From assembly GCA_013400155.1 (NCBI GenBank), contig VXBM01000009.1:1804073-1868072 (forward strand): a stretch of 64,000 nt of DNA, given 5' to 3'. This document shows positions 12,693-27,600 of the stretch, one piece after another. Below the pieces are notes generated by a model. That model saw only the letters and a program-made list of their open reading frames with translations, was not told the origin of the DNA and ran no database searches. The stretch is from Helopsaltes ochotensis (lineage: Eukaryota; Chordata; Aves; Passeriformes; Locustellidae). Position 1 is the first letter of the stretch. Every line of letters starts with the position of its first letter. A program made the position numbers and the translations under genes.

Positions 12693-15600
12693 CCAAGATA
12701 AAAGAGGAGAAGGGAGGGAGAAACAAATGTTAACACCTGAGACTTGTCTGAGTTTGCAGCAGCTCTGTACTGGGCTCCTGTAAATGGGTAACACAGGCAG
12801 TTATACCATCCTGCTCCTTCATGTTCCCATGCACCTTCACCTCAACTTTTACAGCAAGGAGTAGCTAAAGTAGATTTTATAAAATCTGATTGCAGTGGTT
12901 TGGTATCGATCATTAGGGGGCAAAAGACACTAATAAATAACTTGCTTTCTAATGATGCTGCACATCTGCAAAAGATAAACCCTCTTGCATGCTGAAAAAA
13001 AGATAGGTAAAGACAGATTGAGGTTACCCACCACAGTGTGTTTTCTTCCTACATTATCTCATTATAACTAACTCAGCCTGGTAGACTTAGTTCATTTAAG
13101 TATCTGGGAACCTGATTTATTCAGCACATTACAAAGCGATGAACTAAATGACATCTAATTCTGAAACCCAGCCACCGAATGGAATTATGTAGCTCTCCAG
13201 AGAAACACCTCAGCTATAACTAACAGCATGAGAAGCTGGAGAAACCAAATTACATTCCAGCAAACAATTCATCTGAGTCAGGCTTTCAGCATTCCTTTCA
13301 TGTAGTGTTTTGGTTTTCCACTGCATGTAGCCAGGGTATCTCTGAAAGCAAAGTGCTATGCCTGAGACCTGGAGTTCATTTCTTGGTGACAAAGCAACAG
13401 AACCAAGTTGAGCAATACAGTTTTCATTCCAGTTTTGTGCTGCTCTTGCCCAGTTCCTGCTGAGCTCTCTCCTCAGATCTCTCACCTGTTTAATGACTCT
13501 TATTCACTAGAGAAAAGGGCAGGAAAGGTTCATCTGTCTCGCCCTTCAATTGCTAAGATATGGTGAACTTACTCCAGGTAACCTTTACTAATTGGTTTTG
13601 TCCCTCCTGCTTTTACCCACTACTAAAAAGTCCTTGGGAGAGGAATCTATTCCCAATCTGTACAAACCCAGCGCAACTAAAACCCACCCAACTTTATGCA
13701 GTAAATATTTACTCTCTCTCCTCCCCACACCCTGGAAAAATCAAATTTTTATATAGTTCTAGTAGATGTCAGTTTGGAACAGTAATACAGAAAAGAGGTG
13801 CACATCTCAGAGCAAAGGCAGGTCTTGCAAGGTCATGTGAAATATAAACTGTGTTACCAATTACCTCTGAATGACACACACAACAGAAATAGGAATGTCT
13901 GTTTAATTAGTGCAAATCATTTTGGCTCCTCTATTGCCATAATTTTTCCTATCATCAGTACTCTGTCAATTAAGAGTAATTTCTTCATACAAATAGAAAA
14001 CATATCTACCCTATGGCATTTTCAGTTATTTCCCACCTAATTTCCCACCAATTCATCAGTTCAATTAAAAATGTAAACCACAAATTTGAATGACTTCAAT
14101 GACTTTTCATTCATGCTGTAGCCCTGTGAGGATTCTGAACATTCCTGCAGACACTTACACATCACCACACCTACCTGAACACTTGAAACAAGGAGACAAA
14201 GCTAAAGTGCATAGAAATTAATGAGATTGTTGCAATAACATCAAAGAAACCCTTGTGGTAATCTGGAGAATGGCTAAGGCTAAAACACATTGTTCCATAA
14301 AAAGAAAAGCTCTGCTTACAGATATGAGTATTAAGCTTGAAAGCAGCTAAATAAAATCTGTTAAAATAATTCCTCCAAATGAGATTGGATGGGGAGAGAA
14401 TTCTGGAACAACAACACTAAAACCATGTTTCTTTTTTGCATTCATTTAAACAATAACAAGGTGGGTGAGACAGAAAAAGTAATCTGAAACCTCTGCTAAA
14501 TTCAACCTTTCTCCAGCCTTTGTGCTAGCTCCATCAGACATGGATTCCATCTCCAGCTGAAACATCCTTAATCTGAATTTGTTTGTCATGGAATTGCTGC
14601 TCTCTCACTGTGTCAGAATAATGCAGCCATTAGAGCACGGTCACTTTCACTGCGCGTAGATGGACTCGTGCATTTCACTGTCACACGCGATACTCAAGTA
14701 GATAAGGCTGCATGTAATCATCCAGAGAAACTGAAGCAAATACAATAGCACAGGCCACAGTGGAGGGGTTTTCAGACAGTACCTGAAGATTAAAACCATC
14801 AAGAGAGCTACCTTAGCTGTGATCTACCATTAGCACTGCTACTTAAAGCATAAAAGTGCACAGTAACCTGTCAAGCATATCGCTTGCCTCAGGTTTTCAG
14901 TACTTCTGAGTCGAAACATCCCAAGCAACAGAGCTGTGCCAACAGTGTCCTACCCAATCCCTACACAACTCCTAATTTCACTGCTTTACTGCTTCTTTCC
15001 CAACAGGACCTGGGCTAAGAGCTCCATTACACTGTGCACAGAGAAGAGACGTAGAATTTACTAAGTTTATGCCTGGATTTTATGCCTCCAAGTAAAGAGG
15101 AGGAATGAGGGAAAAAAATGATGTCCTGCATCTAGAGAGCACTCCCTTTATCCCAACAATGCACCTGACGTACAGAACATTCTGTAATCCCTCACCCTCA
15201 GTTCCATGACTAAACCATGGTAGACGGAATTAACAGTACTTGAGATACCCTGTCAAAAGTTTAAAAACACCTGTAAACACAATACACACAGGGTTTTCTT
15301 TAACCAAACTTTGGCTGTTACAGAAAAATAAATCTGGTAGAAAGAAGGAGTCAAATCCATCCTTCTGAGGTTCTGTGCTGACTTGTAGATGAAAACAACC
15401 AATTGCAAAATCAAGAGTCTATCTCCATCTAAGAACCACTAGTTGTCACCAGTGGAAAATATAATGTCAAGGGAGGTCCAACTGAATGAAGCAATTCCCA
15501 GATTCTATTCTTCATTTGTTTCAACTGCTTCTTTAATAGTTTCCTCCCTCTCACTGTTATTTTTTTAAAATTTTTTAAAATTTCATATGTGCAGACACAT

Positions 15601-18600
15601 ATGAAATTAGGTTAACTCCTAAAGTAGCAGAGGATAGGAGCTGGCTTTCCTTTGACTGCCAGCCAATATGTGATCTTTCCCTTCCTTAGCTGGTTAACTG
15701 TGGGCTACAGAAAACAGACTGGTGCTGGCAATTTCTGAACACAGTCTACTGCATTAATTTCATTTTGAAAGTCTACCACAAACCTCCACAACTGCAATTT
15801 ACCAAATCCATTCTAGGACCAGTTGAGCTTCATGATACCCTGATAAATGTTTCTCCTCTCCAGTTAGGCTTGCTGATTTTTTTTTACTGGAGTCAGGACT
15901 GAAAGACTAGAAGGATGAAATGTACTGAAATTAATAATGAGGCTACAGCAGTCAGGCATAAAGATGCCTACTTATTAACTGGCTGATGTTGCTCTAGCCC
16001 ATAAGAACAGTAAGGGAGATAATTTACTAATACAAACAGCACTGTAAATAACAACTCATCTTTTTAGCTGAATATAAGTAACAGGACAGACTCCTGAAAC
16101 AGACAAACAGCTCCACGTTTTATTAACAATAATGAATGCTTTGCCCTATACAGAAGTTTTCAACTCTGATGGATTTCAGAGTGTTTCACAGGACAAACAT
16201 GAAAGAATCAGACAATCCTGGAATAGGAGAGAACAGATGCTATAACAGACACTTCTCTGAGATTTCATTTGAGTTAAAACAATGGCAAGTTTGACTTTTT
16301 ATTTCACCCCCAAAAAAATCTGTAAAATATTTGCAGTGAAAGCTAACTCTTGGTTCATATTTGTACATACTTCATCTCTCCCTGATTGGAAGGGAGAGAA
16401 GTAAAACCGGACTAAGTACAGACTGCGATTACCAAGGAGAGAAAATGAGCAAGAATTACGTCAGAACTGTCTAGAAGTGACGAAAAGGGAGTGAAAGGCC
16501 AGAAATCTGTACCCAAGTTGAGATCTCCCTGTGAATTTTATGTTGGTGTATTTACTGTACCTGTGCACAAAGCCAGAGGTGCAACAGTCAAACATGACAT
16601 CATTCACAAATGAGATGTGTCACCAGGCCACAGGGGACTGAAGAGGACATGAAAAATTGGAGATTTCACCCACTCATCAAACAAATTAAAATTTTGTTGG
16701 AAGCATTCAAATTGCCCAGCCATTTAATAAATTTATTCAACAACAATGACAAATAAGGGTAAACCATCCATTACAATTTTTCAATCCGCTGCACCCGTTA
16801 CCATTTTTCTTAATGTATTTTTAATTACAAAACAGAAGTGGCTTTGAAAAAAAGAAAAAGGTAACGCACATAATGAATACATGTGGAAACTTAAGACAAT
16901 TGGTAATTGATCTTGGATCAGGAAATAGCTTTCTGTTCTTGGCATTCTTCCAAAGCCAGCCTGAACCTCCAGCATGGCAAGTGCACGACAATAAACACCA
17001 GAAGCAGCGAAAACAAATGACAGTAGCTACTACTTACCATGTACAAATCTTCATTGATGCCAAGGTACTTCCCATTACCACAACCAATATCAGCCACTAT
17101 TGACCCTGTTGGCAGGGACCTGAGAAACTCCACAATTCGGGGCCACGGGCTATGTCTGGTACTGCTGAAATGTGTGGCAATCTCTTCATACACCTTGTGC
17201 ACATATTCCTGCTCCAGCTTTGAGGCCTCCATCTCATTCTGGGGAAATGAAGGTTGCACTGGTCTCTGCTGGCCTTTCTGGCTGTCACAGACAGATGGAT
17301 AAACTAGATACAGCAACAGATACAAAATATTAATTCTTTTTCAAGCAATTCTTCATTGATTAGGCACATTTAGTAAAATTAAACTAAAAGTGAAATATTA
17401 AAATGAAAAAATGCTTCATTCCTCCTTTACCTTCTGAAAACTGAAATGCAGGTCAAACTACAGAAGCGTTTGATGACCTGAAAGTAAGTAGCCAGCCCAC
17501 TTGTGCCACAGGCTGTTTGCAGTGATCATTAATCGGCTGTGTTAACGATGTTTATGTTCTCCAAACTGAGATAGTGCCCCCAGTGCCAAGGACCACAACA
17601 TCATTACAATTCAACCTCTGAAATTCTGTTCTAAGGGCACAAATGGACTTCAGGTCCATGTAATCATTGAGCCACCTGTCTATTATTATCTCTACTGCCC
17701 TAAGGCACATTACATGACTCTGTCACAGCTGATATGACTGCTTCTCCTTCTCTAATGTACCTATTTTCTTAAAACCACACGCCCCCTCAAAAAAAATACA
17801 ACATCAAAACTGAGGAAAAAACTTGAAGAACAGTAGTTATTTCTATTTTATTACATTATTAAGCACTTGAAATGCCAATGAAACACAAGATTCCAGATTA
17901 CTTGCCCGGCTCTGGAGGAAGCCAAATGTTTTCCTGTATAAAGAAACTCCAGCAACCACATGAATGCAACCAATTCAAGCCATATAGTATGCTATAAACC
18001 ATCCAGGAATAGCTATGACAACTACCAAAACTATCCAAAGGAATCAAATGATTTGCTCAAAACCAAAAAAAGCTATCTATTGATGATAACTAACATTTTT
18101 GACTTGAAGGTTGCCTCAAGACACTTACTGCAATTGCAAGGGCTTCTCCTCACTTTCCTGAATGTAAATGATGTCCTTGTTTTCCTTTGATTTAGTGTTA
18201 AATCTCCAACATCAGCAGTGATGGTTCTAACTTTGTGCCCAAGTTCTGATGCTTGAATAACATCGTATTTTCTGGGTGTGATCCTAAAATAAAGCAACAC
18301 AAAATAAAGGAATAATTTAATTTGCATCAAAAATACCCCAATTCATCTTTGTAAGAAGGCAATCCTTACACAGACAAATGGGATTACAATATCCTATTTA
18401 ACATACTTCTGCCTCTCAGTTTTCAACTTATTCAATTTAAGAGAGAAAAGAGATGACACAAACTAATGATGTGAATTAAAGTGTTGTTTAATTGCATGTA
18501 ATTACATTTCCCTTCCCATTTTCTTCCATAAAGCTTGTTTATTTGTCTAGTATTTTGTTATAAATATATTTTAATATATTTATTTTTGTCCTGGTTTTGG

Positions 18601-21600
18601 ACAGGATAGAGTTATTTTCCTTTTAAGTATCTGTGCTAACAGCAGTAGCGCTGTGTTTTGTATTTAGTACTAGAATAATGTTGGTAACACACTTATGTTT
18701 TAGTTGTTGCTTTTAGTGCTTACTCTAAGTGAGGACTTTTCAGTTTCCCATGCTCTGCCAGTGAGGAGGGCACAAGATGCTGGGAGGCAGCACAGCCAGG
18801 ACAGCTGAACTGAACTGGCCACAGGGACATTCCACAACACAGAGCATCCTCTCAGTGTATGAACTGGGGGGTGGGCTGGGCATAGGTCAGTGAGTGCTGA
18901 ACAACTGCACTGTGCATCACTTGCTCTCTTGGGTTTTGCTCCTCTCTCTCACTGCCCTTCATTACTCTTACAAGGACCTTTCCAATGTCAAAAATAAAAT
19001 GCTGCACACCCTCTTGCTTGGCACAGAGTGGTTTTACTATTGCAGTGCCAAGAATAGAGTTTTGACAGGTTATCAAACCAAATATGAAACACATCACTAA
19101 TGAACTTCATCAGAAAAGTCAGAATTTTCCTTTCACCTATGAGTCAAAAACAGAATATATCTTTTGTCCTCCTTGATGACACTGCATGGCATATTTCTAA
19201 AGTGTGTTTCTCTTTCACAGAGACCTAAACAAAATTACTTTTCCTGCGCACTTTGTTAATGGGGTCAAAATGAAGTCTCTAATTCCTTGACATCTAAGCA
19301 TACATAGTGAAAACATGTCCAGATTAATTTCGAAACTAACTCTTGTCCTCTTATAATTTGACTTCTGAGGTGTAGATAGAAGGCATCACAAATGTTATTA
19401 AATACATTTTGACATTAGGTATGCAAGTTAATTAGTTAACTTCTCACTGGATGATTTGCATTTGGATTACAACATGATGTTCCAGCGGCATGATGCAAAG
19501 CTTACTCCATGAGTATCTTGACCCAGTACTGCTTTTAAAAACATATAGAAAAACTGTACTTAGCAAATGTGGACAAGAACCACTTGTTCATGAGTAGGAA
19601 GGTCTGGGATTTCCTTTTCAATGTAGTTTATTCATTGGTTCTCAAAAGACAACCATCACTTGAAGCAACAAGGGAATTAAGTAATAATCTCATTCCACGT
19701 TTTAATACATGGGTACACTATTCCAACTTCACTGGCTGCTGGCCAGTACTGCAAGTGCCCAGCATGCGTTCTTCCACCTCTTGGGAGTGTGGCTGCCCAG
19801 GGCTGGCTTAGAAGGAGCAGAGCTGGTAGCCCTGGAGAAAGCTGAGACCTCAGAAAGGGTGACCCCTCCTTCCCCTGGGAGCTGTATTTAAATGAAGGCT
19901 GTCCCACTGGCCCTTCTTGGAGTTACAGCCTCAGATGCATCCCCAGCTCTGTCTGTGAACGGCCTTGACCCTGGGCTCATGTTCTGACCTGGCCTCAGCA
20001 TGGCCCATGGAGCTGCCTGATGCCTGGGGACTGCCCACCGGCTTCCCTGGCCAGCAATGTCACTGACATGGCAACTGCCCTGTGTTCTCAGAGCTGGACA
20101 TGACCTTTCCAAAAGACAACTGATGGTATTTGACAGGACAGCATAAGAAACTTACAACGCTGGTATCCACATTCAGTCCTGTATATCAAACAACAAGGGA
20201 GTTCATGGCCCTGGGCTTCTGTGAAGATGCCCATCAGAGGTATGAAGTGCTTTTTACAGCTATTTAATTTAACGAGGGAATATACAGGGGGTATAAGAGC
20301 TCTATGAAATTAACAATGTAAAGGTTATCAGGGAGTTTGTATTCATCCTGTTTTCATAATACATATTAACCAGCAAAAGTAAAAGGTAGAAAATTTTCTG
20401 CCAATAAAAGGATTTGGTGTTTAATTTACACAGAATGTAATTAGTGTCTCCAACTGACTGCTGAACCAGTGACAGCTTAGGTCAAATAAAGGAAGAAGTG
20501 CTTACTATGGGCATGTCCAATACAGGGTTGCCATATGCTCCTGAAATGTATTACTGTCACACTTAGAGCTCACCAAGGTTTTAGCCTTTTAGCCAATTTC
20601 AGCACTCCAACTGTAAGTATCTCCCAGAGGGGCACAATTTGAAAAGTATGTATTTAAATTCTACAATAAGCAAAGCTCCGAGATGTATTTCAAGAAATCT
20701 CTTTGCAGCATCCCAAAACTGCTCAATGCAGTCTTACCAGCAGCTAAAGTGTCCCTAAAGCAGCTGGGAACAGCTCAGGAAGACTCCCTTCTGCCACCCT
20801 CAGGCTCTCAGTGCAGGGGAAGTCAATCTCTTAAACTAACACCTCTCTCAAGCCTTTGGCATATGTGATCCAATGGGAAAAGTTGTGGGCTGAAAAGAGA
20901 GAAAGGGAGTGGTGACACTAATTGCACTACAATCAAGTCTTTGCCAGCTCAGAGTCATTGAGACCTTTCACACTGCAGATATGAGAACGATTGCCAACTG
21001 AAACTTCACTTGTGACAGCAGCAGGAAACTACACCTCAGGGACTGGCAATTAGCTTCCTAAATCCCCAAGTTTTTCAATTTAATCTAAGTAGCGTCTGAG
21101 CAGCAGAGTGTATTTGGGTATTAATACTTGATTTCTTTCAGGCAATTTTAAATACTGAATGTCATTTAAAAAGCAAACAAACAACATTTATTATTCCTCT
21201 ATTATCAGCAATGCAGGGACTCTTACACATACCCATGTGTCCACAGGTATCTGGACTCTCCAGTCATCACCAATAAACTGCATCGGGGCAACATAATTGC
21301 CACTGTATGGCCATCAGGGTGTTTGAAATCCATCACAATCTAAAAAGAAACAAAACCCATCACCATGAATGAGCATGACTTATAGAGCTTCATATACAAG
21401 CCAGGTATTCTCAAGTCCCACCTTCGTTGGTCTCTCTAATGCGTTCAACCAAATATTGCTATGAAACAGCTACATATTTCCTTAAGGATGCAAAAGTCTC
21501 CAGGTCTCCTGTCCTAAAGCTCCCTCCTTTTCAGCACTATGTTCCAATCTCAAGCAGTAACAAATATATGTATATAGAGATAATTAAAATTACATAGCTA

Positions 21601-24600
21601 TTTCTTTTCACAATAAAAACTTCGTAAGAACAGTAGCACTGTTCAATCTCTGTGTGTACCTTTGAGGCAGGAAAGAACTGCCATCCCTCAAGTAAAGGTA
21701 GCTGCATGAGAGGAAGAGAGGGCTCATTTGCTATGTCTCAAGCATATGAAAATAATGTACCTGGACTAAGGCCATCAGTTACTGTCTTTTTGTGATGTCT
21801 ACACAGAGACAAGTTTCTCCACAGGGTTGTTCATCCTAGTGTAAAATGTAGAGCTAAGTGATGTGGAATGACCCTATGCCCTCTGGAATTGCCTATCCAT
21901 TCACAGTGGATGAGCTGAGACAATTAGCTCAGTAGATACATAACATTCAGAAAAGCAGTATTAGGTGAGAGAAATAGTTTCCAACCTGCCCATATTCTTG
22001 GAAATTTGAAGCACAACAGGCACATCCCAAGATCCTGACTAACATGCCAACTACTAGACCATCCTTTTATTATCTACCATCTGGCTTCCAGCCACAGCAA
22101 TATACTGAGGTAACACTTTGAGCTTTATTCCAATTTCACAGCCCAGATGGCAGTGGTACATTTTGCTTCTGCTTGGGCTAGGAATGTTATGCTTTCACAT
22201 TTCCTAAATGAGAGAAATTCTTGCTGTGGAAAATAAGGAGCAGGTCATTTAAACAAGCCAAATGACTTACAGAATGACTTACTGAAAAAGAAAAGTGGTC
22301 AAAACCTATTCAAGTCAGCAGTTCCTGGTACACTGGAGAATTAGCACCATGAAAATGCTGCCATCTGATTTGTAACCTATTAAGTATGCAATTTAAAAGC
22401 AGACTTACTCCAGTATGCCAGATTGAAACAAATTAGGCAGTTCTCCTGCGTACAGACGCATTTAACAAAAAACAGTGGTGTAACAATCAGTCATTCAGCA
22501 CAAAAACCCAGCATGACAAAGACTGAATAAGCCAAGACTCTTAAACACTACAATTGCCACTAACAACAATTACTATTTAACGTTTGTGCACACTGAAGCA
22601 AAGCACAATGGCATTTACATTTTTTCGGAAAAAATTATTTATGCTGTACTACCACTCAGAATGACACAGCTTCTCCTGTTGGCCTATCTATATTTATGGC
22701 AAAATGTGACAAGGGTGATAAACAGTGGGGTTGAAAGGGGTAGAGAGCTATCAGGGGAAGAGTAATAAAGCGTAACTATAGGCTCTGATTAATGATCATG
22801 AAATATTTCAATAGCTACACAAACAGATGAATAGCAGCCATGGGTTACTGTACTCCTTCCCTTGGACTTCGCAATTTTTTCTAGGAAAGCTCAAAGAAGC
22901 ATGGGGTGAAGAAGGAGAGAACACAGTAGGCTTTACAAATCTGAAGGGGATGCTGAACTGTAAAGCACAAGTAGCAGCAAGTCCCTGGAAAAAGATGCAG
23001 CTATCTGACAAGGTAAACAAATCAGATAACTAATCAGGACCAACAAGTAAGTAAAGAAAAAGTATGAAAAGAAATGGGGAGTGAAGTGGTAGGATGAAAT
23101 GTGTGAGATGATGCCTCAGTCTGTCTTTTGCCTCTCTGGCTCACTGTTGCTGGAGACAGGTGTGAGGGGACAAGATAGTGTTCTTCAGCAGTATGGTATA
23201 ATAAACTGAACACAAGGATGCCCAGATCCCTTCCTGGAAGGAATCCCATTACCCCACTGGTCCTCTTTCTACTACAAAGCTCTGTTCTTGCAGATGATAT
23301 TAAAGAACTGCACTTCATCCATGAATCAGTGAGGAGACCCTTAAATGGGTACCTTGCATTTCCAGTTCCCATCTCCCTCCAGGGCCCAAAAGAGGACTTT
23401 GATCCCTTTCACTTCTGCATGCCAGGCTGGTGACTCCATATGAAGTAATGGGAAACTACTTTATAGTACTATAATATATACTTTTGATATACTATATACT
23501 TTATATACTATATAAATACACTTTATGTACTTTATAGAGATACTTTCAGTACCTCCAGCTCCCTGCCTTCTCTGCTGTTTTACCTCATTCATCTCCAATT
23601 CCTTTTTCCCCATTATCTGTGTAGTCCCAGGGTCCCTTCACAGGAGATGCTCCTCAAACCCCATCCTGTAAACAACTGTCCATCCAAAGAAACAGAGGTT
23701 CAGAGTACTCTACAGGCAGCAGAGATGGGAAAGAGGCCACAAAACTATCCCTGGTGGCTGGATTTTCAGGCAGCAGTGGCAGGAAAATAGAGATCACATT
23801 CTCCTGGCTGAATTTCAACTACACTAATCCAACAAGAAATAGATGAAACAAAATTTCTGATGGTGCAGAATTTGAGGCTGAAAAGCAAGAATTTATCTTG
23901 GTAACATCTAATCCTCACCACAACAGAATCCCAGCTCTGTTCCTGCTCCCTGCTTTTCTGGGAAGGGAAAGCTTCTGTACTATAATCTCACTTTGTGTAG
24001 TTGCTCCCCAGCTAACTGAATTTCATCCTTATGAGGAGCTGTGATGATTTAGGAAGGAAAATATAAATAAAAGATTAATTTACTTGCAAATGTAATTAGC
24101 AGTAATTAAAAGAGTCAAAAATCCAAATCCAAAACTGACTTTTGCTTATGAAGCAGACTGAGGTCCTCAGCTAGAATTGAGGTTTTGAACTGATATATTA
24201 ACAACAAATTTGACATTGCAATTGAAACAGAATAAAATCTACGGAACATCTAAAGAAAATTGTAATAAACTCCTATGCTTCATTCCCTTACCTAAATCAA
24301 TTACCTGAATGCTTAAAAAACCAAGCAGGAGTAGTTCTTCTCTCCTTTGTTTACAGCACAGTAAAGAACATTCAACCCAGAAGGATTTCTGAAGAACTCT
24401 GTTCTTATCTCTGGCAAGCCTGTTACTGACTGAAGTAGATAACATTCCCACACTTCTCTATGTGTCTTTATGCTGGCAGAGTATTCTCAATTGTCACTGT
24501 CAAACACACACACAGAAGATTAAAGCATTTGGTCCTCTTTTTAATTTACTAAGGACTTACAGTCAATAAAGCAACTTTACCACTGCTGAATCAATCTGCT

Positions 24601-27600
24601 TCGTGACAGCTTTGCTCCACAGGAGCTATTTCCAATTACTATTTTTGTTTTTACCTATTTTCTTTTTTCACTTAGATGGCAGAGTCAATAAAGATCAAAT
24701 TTCCAGCTAGCTCATGGTGTATCATCCAAGGATTACAATCAAAAAATGAAAACAGTGGGTGCTATATAATTTTACCATTTTTCTTTCTACTGTGGAAAAA
24801 GTGTGTCTCTGAATATAGCAAAAGAAAATCATAAAAGAAACAAACAGCTAATATCTACTTATGGTTTTAAATAACTTGTCATGATGCCAAGTTATTTAAG
24901 AGAGAGTGTTCATGAAAAGGGAGCACATGAAGCAGTAAACAGCTTTCAAGGATGGCTAAACATCAAAGCAAAGTGACACCCACATCATGAACACTGTTCC
25001 TGTGGCATAAAATATGTCCAAGTCCAAAAATCAGAAAATAATCCAACATAAGACAGGAATAAAGTATCTTTTCCTTAACACCTCAGGGTGCAGAAGTCTG
25101 CACCACATTTCAGCACAGTGGTACTGTACTTCATGAAAGAGTAGGAGGATGAAGGTGAATGACTGCTCTATCAAACAAGTCAAGATTCAAAGGCAAAACA
25201 GAAATAATGCAACAGAGCTGTAAGGACAATGTCAATAAGAAATTCACAGCTACAGGGGGGACTGACAATTATTTTTCTAAGCTTTGTCTCTGATGCAATT
25301 TGTATTTGATGTTAATAGACTGCCTTAGACAAAACATACTCTAAAGCTAAAAAAAGTACAATGTGGAATGCTTCTCAAGTCTGACATTATTTACTGAATT
25401 TTCAGAGAGCAAAGACAGATTAGCAGCCTACATAACAGTTTCCTACAAGTAAAACAAATGAAAAAGAATGTCTACTTCAAAGACAGCTTAGAGGTTTAAA
25501 ACCCACACATGGAGCTGGAACAGCACAGTGGGGCTCTATGCAAAGACAAGAGCCTGCCGGCTCACACAGGACCAAGGCAATTTATTGGTAACATACAGCA
25601 CCTTTCACTCCAAAAACCATGCCGAATTCCAAAATCTGGGATTCAGAAAATGCTGAATTTTAAAAGGAAAACATTTAATTTTAAATTAGAACTATCTTTC
25701 CTGAATAAACCACATCATGGCAAATTTACCTTATGTAATATGCACAGATATTTACATTGTCTATCCTCTGGCCATACTTCAGTGCAGCATTGAGAATCGT
25801 GACAATAAACTATTTCAGTATTGCCTTTCTCAAAAATCTCTCAACACATGTGCAGGCCTCCCCCATACCAGATCTATACCAAAGCATGCCATCTCTTGCT
25901 AAGTCTGTTTATCCATTTAGACACTATGGTGATGTTACTCAGATGCTTAATACACTTACCAGGCTTTCTTTCTTCAAAAATTGTATGCACTTTTCCATCC
26001 ATGCGACATGGATGGATACTATCTTCCTGAATTCTCTGTGTCATTTTAAGTATCCATGCTTTACTTCCTCTTAATCAAAGTAGCATATGAGTGTTTAAAA
26101 AGTATTTCAACATTTCACTGCTTCTCTCTCCCCCCCAATACGGATAGATCTCTCCTTTCTGGAAAATGCTATCTAACCAAAGCATAAAAACTTGATGTCT
26201 CCTTTTATAAATCCACAGGCAAAGACTCTGTCAAGTTCTCATCAAGAAACAATTAATTCATTCTCACTAATATTTCATCGTCCTTTAATAAATTGCCTCC
26301 CTAGCTCTTAGCTTAAACTCTTTTAGTACACAGAAAGCAACAGGCTAATGCTGTTAGTCTTCATTTAATTTCTTTTACTGACTTAGCCTCCTTTGTAGTA
26401 TTTTCCATTCTTTCAGTCATGCATCTTTCTTCACATCCATGGGTATTACTACACTGACATACAGGGAATTGCACCCAACTATACCAGGGCAGAATGCGAC
26501 GGAAATGCACCAAATCATTCCTCCTCCTTTCCAAAGAAAAGCAAGTTTCTAAGGTTTTGCATCACTTGCTTTCTAATGGAGTACAGTCCAATGGAAGAGC
26601 ACAAGAGGTCTCCTACACATCCTAACCCTGATGGCCTCCAGAGGGCTCAATCTGTTAAGATGTAAAGTCCAGACATCACAAGAAAGCAGTTCTGTGTCAT
26701 TCAATTACATCTCCTCGGACTTGCACTTAATGTATTACTCCATGTCCTGAAAGCAAATAATCCTTATTTACATGTCTAATACTGTACTAAACATCCACCA
26801 AGAAACCACTGAACAAGTCCCTGCAACACAGACAAAGCTGTTCTGTCATAAGCACAAATTTTTATGCAAGTATGATATTTAGAGGATCCTAAATGTGGTA
26901 GCACATGGTCTGTGTAATGCTGTGGCATATCTGTAATTCTTCCACACATTTAGAAAGGTTCTCAAGAGATTTTCAATATCTAAGTAGACAGGGAAACACT
27001 TCAGTATTCAAAAAGCACATCTCACCTTTCTAAACCACTGATTGTTTACCAGTATCTGTGGAAATACACACAATTTTCACATTACTGAGGCTGCAAATAC
27101 ACATAAGCAGGACTCCCTTCAACTGTAATTTTACGTCTATTCCATGCTACCTGTACATTTAACATCCTGTCATCAACCATTACAGGCTTTAATTGCAAGT
27201 TTTCTACAGCAGAAGCAGTGTGAGGAACAGTGAATAAAGCCTCCATGCAATATAAACAATAATTGATACAGCAAAAGCCAGGCTTTGGCTGAGTAATATT
27301 GCCAAACATGGAATAAAACAGGTAAGTGTTAATTTGCAGGAAAGAAGACCTGAAATATTTACATTCAAAGTGTAGACTCATACCAAGTACTAATGTTACT
27401 GTTGGGCACTGAAAGAACACACGGACTCTGCCAACTTGTTCAGAACATGAGAAGGGCAGGCTTATTTTTTGACTCTACTTATATACTATTTCTACCTAGA
27501 CCATGGATTGGAGCAGAATGTCGCCAGCCCTGCAATCACACTGGTTAAACCCAACAGTCCACCAATTGTTCCTTCCCCTAATGAAGAATGTAAACATCTT

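Larger units (their letters stand above)
9241..17037 (-). other. ALKBH8 intron 10 (7.8 kb)
   Basis: Holds a 60-nt A-tract (12632-12691) and a perfect 13-bp hairpin (15579-15608). The rest is AT-rich unique-looking intronic DNA. I see no CR1, LTR or coding exon in it. Confidence 0.85.
18284..21232 (-). other. ALKBH8 intron 8
   Basis: Contains a partial avian LTR (18587 to about 18975) and an unexplained GC-rich stretch (about 19730-20110). The remainder is AT-rich with nothing recognised. Confidence 0.85.
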
